From Parcubacteria group bacterium (GTDB lineage: Bacteria; Patescibacteriota; Patescibacteriia; UBA2169): 14,674 nucleotides of DNA. The translations under genes and the position numbers were made by a program. The notes beneath the pieces were generated by a model. That model was not told the origin of the DNA. It did not search any database and saw only the letters and a list, made by a program, of their open reading frames with translations. Below are positions 6,973-11,081 of this stretch, in pieces; positions within the stretch are counted from its first letter, which is position 1, and each line of letters begins with the position of its first letter. The DNA lies in contig JACOVK010000029.1 of NCBI GenBank assembly GCA_016177305.1, positions 1 to 14,674 of the forward strand. Direction: 5' to 3'.

Positions 6973-7686
6973 TTATGCTGCTGCGCCAGCTTTTTCTTTC
7001 CCCGCAAGCACCGCGTCCGCGATGACGCCGGTGATGAGCTCAATGGATTTGAGCGCGTCATCGTTCGCGGGAATGGGGTACGTGATTTTTGAGGGGTCCA
7101 CGTTTGAGTCCGAGAGCGCCACGACCGGAACCTGGAGCTTGCGCGCTTCCGCGAGCGCGGTTTTGTCGTACTTGGGATCCACAATGAACACCGCCCCCGG
7201 CTTGCCGCTCGTCAAACTGCGGATGCCGCCGATGTCTTGGTTCAGTTTAGCATACTCTTGGCTAAATTCCAGCTGCTCGTACTTGGTGTACTTGGCGAGC
7301 CGGCCGCTGCCCGTATCGTCCTCGTACTTTTTCATGCGCTTCTGCATGTTGGAGATGGCTGCCCAGTTCGTGAGCATGCCCCCGATCCACCGGTTCACCA
7401 CGTACGGGCTCCCTGCCCGTTCGGCCTGCGCTTTTGTGATTTTTCGCGCCAAGGGCTTGACGCCGACGAACAGCACGGGCTTGCCCTCGCTTGCGAGCTT
7501 GGAAACGAATGCAGCGGCCGCGGCGAGCTTTTCGCGGGTGGCTGCCACGTCAATCACGTGGATTTCACCGCGCTTGCCAAACAAAAACGGCTTGGCTTTG
7601 GGGTGCCAGCGCGCTGTGGTATGCCCGTAGTGCGCCCCTGCTTCCAAAAGCGCGTCTATGGACGGAATGTTTACGTGGTCTGACAT
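6973..7686 (-). CDS. rpsB: 30S ribosomal protein S2
   Basis: S2 is a primary structural protein of the small ribosomal subunit, located at the head-body junction near S1 and the Shine-Dalgarno helix. It is 237 residues, a normal length. Recognisable blocks are LLEAGAHYGHTTARWHPKAK, FVGVKPLARKI, VNRWIGGMLTNWAAI, PGAVFIVDPKYDKTALAEAR, and VVALSDSNVDPSKITYPIPA with NDDALKSIELI. It has an Ala-rich tail. The ATG (7684-7686) is preceded by AAAGGAG with good spacing. It is the first gene of the long minus-strand run, with a clear promoter (7800-7828) and a structured leader of more than 100 bases. Confidence 0.98.
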   Translation of the reverse strand: MSDHVNIPSIDALLEAGAHYGHTTARWHPKAKPFLFGKRGEIHVIDVAATREKLAAAAAFVSKLASEGKPVLFVGVKPLARKITKAQAERAGSPYVVNRWIGGMLTNWAAISNMQKRMKKYEDDTGSGRLAKYTKYEQLEFSQEYAKLNQDIGGIRSLTSGKPGAVFIVDPKYDKTALAEARKLQVPVVALSDSNVDPSKITYPIPANDDALKSIELITGVIADAVLAGKEKAGAAA

Positions 7687-7713
7687 GGGTATGCTCCTTT
7701 TAGCTGCTACCGC

Positions 7714-7748
7714 GCGTCATGGGCGTGTTGGCCCCGTGCGTATGACGC
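7714..7748 (-). promoter_or_regulatory. Structured rpsB leader
   Basis: GCGTCAT (7714-7720) and ATGACGC (7742-7748) can pair, enclosing a GGGC/GCCC inner stem. A competing small stem, GTGCG/CGCAC, is also possible. The position upstream of rpsB is where S2 autoregulatory RNA leaders occur in other bacteria. No match to a known leader family is claimed. Confidence 0.4.
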
Positions 7749-7799
7749 ACCAGGGAGGAAAACGCGCCTCTTCGCGGTATGATTATTAATGACAGAAAG

Positions 7800-7828
7800 A
7801 CTATACCACGGGATAAAAAATAACGCAA
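7800..7828 (-). promoter_or_regulatory. Promoter of rpsB-tsf-pyrH
   Basis: In minus-strand sense there is TTGCGT (7823-7828), a 17-base spacer ending in TGG, then TATAGT (7800-7805). It follows directly after the terminator at 7842-7874. Confidence 0.6.
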
Positions 7829-7841
7829 GTGCCAATGCAAT

Positions 7842-7874
7842 AAAAAAAGACCAGAGTCGTGCAGACCTCTGGTC
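7842..7874 (-). terminator. Rho-independent terminator
   Basis: An 8-bp stem GACCAGAG/CTCTGGTC (7849-7856 with 7867-7874) is followed on the minus strand by seven T. It ends the structured RNA and small-peptide unit and insulates the rpsB promoter. Confidence 0.9.
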
Positions 7875-7976
7875 GCGTTTCCGCTCCCGGAAACGCAGCC
7901 CCGTACTCTCTCTATTTTCTCTCGCTGGGTTTGACCCTACTGTATCGGGAGTGTGCCTTTCGCACTCCCGGGGCTG
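7842..7976 (-). ncRNA. Candidate structured non-coding RNA or long structured 3' UTR
   Basis: Reading the minus strand, four helices follow one another with almost no linker. A closing stem CAGCCCC/GGGGCTG (7970-7976 with 7896-7902) encloses an 8-bp hairpin (7963-7970 with 7946-7953), a GGGT/ACCC hairpin (7927-7937) and a purine-rich single strand. Next come an 8-bp hairpin GCGTTTCC/GGAAACGC (7875-7896) and the terminator. A weak TATAGT-like box lies at about 8000, so it could be a separate transcript; otherwise it is the 3' UTR of the 56-residue gene. It does not look like tmRNA, SRP RNA, RNase P RNA or a riboswitch I recognise. Confidence 0.45.
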
Positions 7977-8031
7977 ATATCACTGCAAACGCGTACTATA
8001 TACAATTCACTCGTGCGAGCCTAGGTTCGGC

Positions 8032-8202
8032 TCAGAAGTCGCCCGAGTCGTCACCCTTGGACGGCAGTGACGGACCCCAAGTGGGGTCGTTGGACGGGCC
8101 GAAGCCGCCGAAGATAGTGCTGCCTTCGGTATCGTTGGGATGGTCAGGCTGGGGCTCTTGCTCGGGCTTCGGGGCAGGGGTTGGGGAACTTGAGTTTCCC
8201 AT
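8032..8202 (-). CDS. 56-residue Pro/Ser/Gly-rich disordered peptide
   Basis: The ATG is at 8200-8202 and TGA at 8032-8034, giving 56 residues. The start has a strong Shine-Dalgarno (AAGGAG, eight bases upstream). The sequence begins MGNSSSPTPAPKPEQEPQP, continues with GSTIFGGFGPSNDPTWGP and ends KGDDSGDF. It is hydrophilic, acidic overall, proline-rich and probably disordered, with a short aromatic/glycine patch in the middle that might be a binding motif. There is no membrane segment and no Cys. It has its own promoter (8284-8311) and is followed by a hairpin (GAGCC/GGCTC, 8014-8030) and the structured RNA region. I do not recognise a family. The promoter, ribosome site and terminator make it a convincing gene despite its size. 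Confidence 0.7.
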   Translation of the reverse strand: MGNSSSPTPAPKPEQEPQPDHPNDTEGSTIFGGFGPSNDPTWGPSLPSKGDDSGDF

Positions 8203-8283
8203 TGGAGTTCTCCTTTTGGGAGTGTTGTACTGCGTTGTTGTGTTGATTATGGTAAGAACAGCGAGAGAGTAGCGGCTACGACA

Positions 8284-8311
8284 AGCCTACCACGCACAGG
8301 TGTTTTGTCAA
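8284..8311 (-). promoter_or_regulatory. Promoter of the 56-residue peptide gene
   Basis: In minus-strand sense there is a perfect TTGACA (8306-8311), a 16-base spacer ending in TGG, and TAGGCT (8284-8289). Its -35 is back to back with the -35 of the plus-strand promoter, forming the palindrome TGTCAACTTGACA. Confidence 0.6.
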
Positions 8312-8312
8312 C

Positions 8313-8342
8313 TTGACAGCAACGCCGTGTGACACGTATAAT
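8313..8342 (+). promoter_or_regulatory. Near-perfect sigma70-type promoter of the tiny membrane-peptide pair
   Basis: TTGACA (8313-8318), an 18-base spacer and TATAAT (8337-8342) match the housekeeping consensus in both boxes. The expected start is near 8349, about 17 bases before the first small ORF. Confidence 0.75.
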
Positions 8343-8366
8343 ACACATACGCTATGTCCGGAATGT

Positions 8367-8477
8367 ATGTCAGAAACTAACATAGACCCATTCATACTTA
8401 CCTACGTAATGGCGGCATTAGTAGGACTCATAGTAAACCTCATAGGTTGGTATACGGTAAAAAGCATAAAAAAATGA
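8367..8477 (+). CDS. 36-residue single-pass membrane peptide
   Basis: The ATG is at 8367-8369 and TGA at 8475-8477. The sequence starts MSETNIDPF, followed by one hydrophobic segment of about 21 residues (ILTYVMAALVGLIVNLIGWY, residues 10-29), and ends TVKSIKK. The Lys-rich end suggests the C-terminus faces the cytoplasm. It lies directly behind a near-consensus promoter, with a leader of under 20 bases and no strong Shine-Dalgarno (GGAAT only). A second tiny membrane ORF starts four bases after its stop. Possible roles include a small membrane regulator, an assembly factor or a type I toxin-like peptide; the sequence does not decide between these. It is moderately supported because promoter, spacing and hydrophobic pattern agree. 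Confidence 0.5.
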   Translation: MSETNIDPFILTYVMAALVGLIVNLIGWYTVKSIKK

Positions 8478-8481
8478 CCGT

Positions 8482-8607
8482 ATGATCAATAACACGACAT
8501 TGACCATCGCGTTTTTCGTGCTCATGGGCCTCAACTGGCTCGTCGTCTGGCTCATGACGAGAGATTCCGGCCCCGAAAAAAAAGAGAGCCCGCACCGTGT
8601 TGAGTGA
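8482..8607 (+). CDS. 41-residue single-pass membrane peptide
   Basis: The ATG is at 8482-8484 and TGA at 8605-8607, four bases downstream of the 36-residue ORF, so the two look like a mini-operon. It begins MINNTTLTIAFFVLMGLNWL, has one hydrophobic helix (residues about 6-25), and ends in a charged tail TRDSGPEKKESPHRVE that should be cytoplasmic. There is no evident ribosome-binding site, so coupling to the first ORF is likely. Its 3' end runs into the terminator hairpin of the convergent gene at 8647-9147, which means the stop codon lies in that hairpin's loop. The family is not recognised; the two peptides share the same topology but no obvious sequence. Confidence 0.5.
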   Translation: MINNTTLTIAFFVLMGLNWLVVWLMTRDSGPEKKESPHRVE

Positions 8608-8614
8608 TGCGGGC
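8576..8614 (-). terminator. Terminator of the gene at 8647-9147
   Basis: A 7-bp stem GCCCGCA/TGCGGGC (8588-8594 with 8608-8614) is followed on the minus strand by TCTC and eight T. It overlaps the end of the convergent 41-residue ORF. Confidence 0.8.
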
Positions 8615-8646
8615 CCCGTGATGCGCGAAACGCGCGCGCCGATCGG

Positions 8647-9147
8647 TCAGGCCGGCCGCCAGGCCGTGGCCATGTCCGGCGCCAGTTCTTCCGCCGCGCG
8701 CTGGATCGGAGTCGCGGGCGCCGCAGGATCGTCAGGGCCGGAAAGCATGAGCCCCGGAAGGCGATCTCCGAGGCTCGGCCGGAAGTACACGCCACTGGCG
8801 TTCGTTCTCCAGGAGGAGTGCCTGCAGATGTACCGCAGCTGGCTGACATGCACAACCACCACCCGCATCCCGGATGCAGTCACCACCTCAAACTCCAGGC
8901 GCTCGCGGGCTTTCCTGCGGTTCACCGCACCCATGCGCACTAACGCGTCTCGGAACGCCATATAGGCGTCCCCCACGGCATAGGCCGGGGTTTCGGGAAG
9001 ATCAGCGCACCTGAACTTCGCCGTATGCTCCCAGGCATCCCGTTGGAGCCAGCGGAACTTGAGCGTTCGGATGGCTTCTTCCGGATGCTCCATCAACTCC
9101 GCAACGGTTACATCGCGCAGCGTATCGCCCTGCGTCTGCGTGGCCAT
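8647..9147 (-). CDS. Hypothetical protein of 166 residues behind a structured leader
   Basis: The ATG is at 9145-9147, preceded by AAGGAGG eight bases upstream; TGA is at 8647-8649. The N-terminus is MATQTQGDTLRDVTVAELME. A helical segment follows (AYMAFRDALVRMGAVNRRKAR), then a beta-rich stretch with a valine run (FEVVTASGMRVVVVHVSQL) and a Pro/Ala-rich, probably flexible C-terminus. No signal peptide, membrane helix or known catalytic motif is seen and I do not recognise the family. It stands alone between its own promoter and terminator. About 190 bases of leader RNA with two hairpins and an internal terminator precede it, which implies that its expression is switched by some signal. GC content is typical for the window. 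Confidence 0.75.
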   Translation of the reverse strand: MATQTQGDTLRDVTVAELMEHPEEAIRTLKFRWLQRDAWEHTAKFRCADLPETPAYAVGDAYMAFRDALVRMGAVNRRKARERLEFEVVTASGMRVVVVHVSQLRYICRHSSWRTNASGVYFRPSLGDRLPGLMLSGPDDPAAPATPIQRAAEELAPDMATAWRPA

Positions 9148-9206
9148 GGTACGCCCCTCCTTGGTGTGATTGTGCGGGAAACTCTGATTGGCCTTGTTGA
9201 ATGAGC

Positions 9207-9236
9207 GAAAAACGAAAAGGCCCTCCGAGCGGAGGG
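9207..9236 (-). terminator. Intrinsic terminator inside the leader of 8647-9147
   Basis: A 6-bp GC-rich stem (9221-9226 with 9231-9236, loop GCTC on the minus strand) is followed by CC, TTTT, CG and TTTTT. It lies between promoter and gene, so it would either end a short RNA or act as an attenuator. Confidence 0.7.
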
Positions 9237-9266
9237 TCTTCTTTGGCTGCCAACTATGGCATCAAC

Positions 9267-9332
9267 CTAAAGACTTCCACTCGGAGAGCGGCCGATAATA
9301 ATTGCGATAGCAATGATTCGGCTGGAAGTCAT
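9267..9332 (-). CDS. Possible 21-codon isoleucine-rich leader peptide
   Basis: ATG at 9330-9332 to TAG at 9267-9269 encodes MTSSRIIAIAIIIGRSPSGS plus one Leu. Six of nine residues in the middle are Ile. It would start within about ten bases of the predicted transcript end and overlaps hairpin 1 of the leader. It has no Shine-Dalgarno. It may be a translated leader or simply a by-product of the hairpin sequence. Confidence 0.2.
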   Translation of the reverse strand: MTSSRIIAIAIIIGRSPSGSL

Positions 9333-9341
9333 AGTATCCAC

Positions 9342-9369
9342 AGCATAGCATACCACCAAAAATTGTCAA
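9342..9369 (-). promoter_or_regulatory. Promoter of the leader RNA and gene 8647-9147
   Basis: In minus-strand sense there is a perfect TTGACA (9364-9369), a 16-base spacer and TATGCT (9342-9347). A second TATGCT preceded by TGG (9347-9355) could serve instead as an extended -10. Confidence 0.6.
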
Positions 9370-9382
9370 AAAAAGATTCTTC

Positions 9383-9411
9383 TTGATTATTTATTAAAGA
9401 TGCGATATAGT
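9383..9411 (+). promoter_or_regulatory. Promoter of the 39-residue membrane-peptide gene
   Basis: TTGATT (9383-9388), a 17-base spacer and TATAGT (9406-9411). It is divergent from the leader promoter, with the two -35 boxes 13 bases apart. Confidence 0.6.
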
Positions 9412-9447
9412 AAAATCTTCATAAAAACAGGCGCAAGGAGGGCGCGT

Positions 9448-9462
9448 ATGAAGAAAACCTAG
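9448..9462 (+). CDS. Four-codon mini-ORF (MKKT) with a strong ribosome-binding site
   Basis: AAGGAGG lies eight bases ahead of ATG-AAG-AAA-ACC-TAG. The Shine-Dalgarno itself sits in the loop of a GCGC/GCGC mini-hairpin (9431-9445). It precedes the 39-residue ORF by 43 bases and may act as an upstream regulatory ORF. A frameshifted remnant of a longer leader is an alternative. Confidence 0.3.
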   Translation: MKKT

Positions 9463-9505
9463 TTCTTCCACTCCACCGCAGTTCTCTAAAAGAAAGAGGA
9501 AACAG

Positions 9506-9625
9506 ATGTCATCACCTCGTCCGCCACAGCGGCTCAAACCGTCGCCATCTCCTATCTGGCCCTGGTTCCTGGGATTGGCAGCGGTTATTGGCCTGTTCCT
9601 CTGGGCGGCCGGATTCTTTTCCTGA
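9506..9625 (+). CDS. 39-residue single-pass membrane peptide with Pro/Arg-rich N-terminus
   Basis: The ATG at 9506-9508 is preceded by AGAGGA five to six bases upstream; TGA is at 9623-9625. The first 19 residues are basic and proline-rich (MSSPRPPQRLKPSPSPIWP). They are followed by a hydrophobic helix reaching the C-terminus (WFLGLAAVIGLFLWAAGFFS). Positive charge at the N-terminus predicts N-in, C-out topology, opposite to the two peptides at 8367-8607. It has its own promoter (9383-9411) and terminator (9663-9699), so it is a complete small transcription unit. The family is not recognised. It may be a small membrane regulator or a toxin-like peptide; the sequence does not decide. Confidence 0.6.
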   Translation: MSSPRPPQRLKPSPSPIWPWFLGLAAVIGLFLWAAGFFS

Positions 9626-9662
9626 GACGGCCAACCACAACTCCGGACAAAGCCGGACAGGG

Positions 9663-9699
9663 GGTCAAGGACGCCAACGCGCTCTTGACCTCTTTTTTT
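9663..9699 (+). terminator. Terminator of the 39-residue peptide gene
   Basis: Stem GGTCAAG/CTTGACC (9663-9669 with 9684-9690) is followed by TC and seven T on the plus strand. Confidence 0.85.
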
Positions 9700-9711
9700 A
9701 GATTCTATTGC

Positions 9712-9743
9712 AAAAAAAAGCAGCCATCACCCGTGATGGCTGC
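9712..9743 (-). terminator. purM terminator (repeat element copy A)
   Basis: A 10-bp perfect stem GCAGCCATCA/TGATGGCTGC (9720-9729 with 9734-9743) with a four-base loop is followed on the minus strand by eight T. It is part of a 36-base element (9717-9752) repeated at 11008-11043. Confidence 0.9.
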
Positions 9744-9752
9744 CACCTCCTT
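9717..9752 (-). repeat. 36-base terminator-type repeat, copy A
   Basis: It matches 11008-11043 at 32 of 36 positions, including a GGAGG just ahead of the stem. One copy follows purM and the other precedes it, so purM is bracketed by direct repeats. Confidence 0.75.
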
Positions 9753-9815
9753 GAAAAACCGCCCCTCCCTCATTGGGGGCTAGTCGTACGAAACGTCGGC
9801 CCGCGCGAATGCCCC

Positions 9816-10913
9816 CTAGATACCCTCGTGCCCATTCTTGAACCACACCCGCGGCTCTTGGCCCTTCCGCTCCCTGACCTCCCCGATGAGGACGCAGTCC
9901 GGGTGCTCAATGGTGGTTGACGCGGGCGTGAACGACACCATCTGTATGCCCCGGTTGAATACCCTGCGCATCTCCTCTGTGGAAATGCCGCCTGTGTGCT
10001 GGATTAGGTCAAAAATCGGCGGGATCTTCCAGGCGTTTTCGTCTATCTCCACCGTACAGTGCTTGGGCAGGACCCGGGGGATGTTTCCGGGCATGCCTCC
10101 GCCCGTAATGTGCGCGTGGCCTGCGAATTCCACGCCGTGCGTGCGCAGCTCCTCTATATCCCGTATGTAGATACGGGTGCATTTCAGCAGCGCGCCGCCG
10201 AGAGACTCGCGGAGAGAGGGCTCATACCGATCAAGCCGGCGCCTGATGCGCGAGAACTCCCCATACTCGCCGCCGAACATGGCGCGCAGAACGCGCGCAG
10301 CCCATCCTTCGTACAGCCCGAACACTCTGCGCGCGAGCGAATACCCGTTTGACCCCAGGCCGTACGAGAGCCAGCCCCACACTTTCATGCCGGGCTGGAT
10401 GCGCTCCATGGGATTTACGGGAAGCCCTGGATCAGGCACGCCAACCACGAACACCCCGATGTCCGCGTACCCCTTGGGCAGCCCGACGTTCGGGTGCTCC
10501 GCGGTCTCGCCTCCAACGAGCGGAATGTTGCCGAGCAACTGGCACCCGGCCATCACGCCGTCCAGAATCTTGATGTGCACCTTGGGATCAAGATGCTCAA
10601 CCACAAGGTAGTCAAGTACAGCAACCGGGCGCATGCCTGCCACGTACAGATCCACTCCTGCCATGGCTACCGCGTCCCGCCCGGCGGTCAATGGCTTGTC
10701 CATCGCGAGGAGCAGCATCATCTTGGTGCCGACCCCGTCCGTGGATCCGCCAGCCTCATCGGTGCCGGGCGGGATCAGAAACAAACCCGCAAAGCCTCCA
10801 ATCGTGTCCGGCAGACCGAACGTCTCGGCGCTGTGCGCGATCATATCCGCGAACTCATCGCCCGCGCTGATGCTGACCCCGGCCTGCGCGTAGGTCAAAC
10901 CCTGCTCTGCCAT
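9816..10913 (-). CDS. purM: Phosphoribosylformylglycinamidine cyclo-ligase (AIR synthetase)
   Basis: PurM closes the imidazole ring, converting FGAM to AIR with ATP, in de novo purine synthesis (cytosolic dimer). It is 365 residues, close to family length. Diagnostic blocks are LTYAQAGVSISAGDE at the N-terminus, GGSTDGVGTKM (residues 55-65), VGGETAEHPNVGLPKGYADIG (from about 133) and HITGGGMPGNIPRVLP. The usual VAMCVND block reads VAMAGVDLYVAGMRPVAVLD, so the family is clear but divergent. AGGGAG precedes the ATG (10911-10913) by five bases. No other purine genes are in the window, so the pathway is either encoded elsewhere or incomplete. It has its own promoter and terminator and is bracketed by the 36-base repeats. 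Confidence 0.93.
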   Translation of the reverse strand: MAEQGLTYAQAGVSISAGDEFADMIAHSAETFGLPDTIGGFAGLFLIPPGTDEAGGSTDGVGTKMMLLLAMDKPLTAGRDAVAMAGVDLYVAGMRPVAVLDYLVVEHLDPKVHIKILDGVMAGCQLLGNIPLVGGETAEHPNVGLPKGYADIGVFVVGVPDPGLPVNPMERIQPGMKVWGWLSYGLGSNGYSLARRVFGLYEGWAARVLRAMFGGEYGEFSRIRRRLDRYEPSLRESLGGALLKCTRIYIRDIEELRTHGVEFAGHAHITGGGMPGNIPRVLPKHCTVEIDENAWKIPPIFDLIQHTGGISTEEMRRVFNRGIQMVSFTPASTTIEHPDCVLIGEVRERKGQEPRVWFKNGHEGI

Positions 10914-10967
10914 CTGTCTCCCTTCCTCTCAAAAAAAGCGATGAAAAGACCGTCCTCCCCTGCCTCC

Positions 10968-10996
10968 ACCCTACTACCCCCTCCCCCAAAAATCAA
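10968..10996 (-). promoter_or_regulatory. Promoter of purM
   Basis: In minus-strand sense there is TTGATT (10991-10996), a 17-base spacer and TAGGGT (10968-10973). The -10 is weak. Confidence 0.4.
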
Positions 10997-11001
10997 CTGC
11001 C

Positions 11002-11034
11002 AAAAAGAAAGCAGCCATCGTCCGTGATGGCTGC
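11002..11034 (-). terminator. Terminator of the beta-barrel gene (repeat element copy B)
   Basis: Stem GCAGCCATC/GATGGCTGC (11011-11019 with 11026-11034) is followed on the minus strand by TTTCTTTTT. The full repeat element spans 11008-11043. Confidence 0.9.
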
Positions 11035-11043
11035 CCCCTCCTG
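11008..11043 (-). repeat. 36-base terminator-type repeat, copy B
   Basis: This is the partner of 9717-9752 (32/36 identical). The loop differs at two adjacent bases while both arms of the stem are kept. Confidence 0.75.
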
Positions 11044-11081
11044 TATAGAACGAACTGCCCTGATGGGCCGCGCGGGCAGGC

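Larger units (their letters stand above)
9205..9340 (-). promoter_or_regulatory. Candidate transcription attenuator / riboswitch-like leader (or independent small RNA)
   Basis: The minus-strand transcript begins near 9335-9340. Hairpin 1 has an outer stem GACTTCCA/TGGAAGTC (9272-9279 with 9323-9330), an 11-base one-sided bulge (9280-9290), an inner stem GCCGA/TCGGC (9291-9295 with 9318-9322) and a tip ATTGC-GATA-GCAAT (9301-9314). Hairpin 2 pairs 9248-9252 with 9257-9261, plus 9243-9245 with 9263-9265. Hairpin 3 is a terminator (CCCTCC/GGAGGG, 9221-9236) followed by TTTTCGTTTTT. The bulge region (9278-9288) can pair over 11 positions, including two G-U, with the terminator (9221-9231), giving a mutually exclusive antiterminator. 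The coding gene follows, with its own ribosome site. Confidence 0.5.

Noticed and set aside
7942..7980. Possible tmRNA or tRNA fragment (GGGGCTG next to a GC-rich hairpin)
   Set aside because: No TTCGANTC T-loop, no acceptor stem with CCA-compatible end and no tag-peptide frame were found, and the terminator shows the opposite strand is transcribed.
7859..8272. 137-codon plus-strand open frame
   Set aside because: It is antisense to the structured RNA and the 56-residue peptide gene, which has promoter, ribosome site and terminator. The plus frame has none of these.
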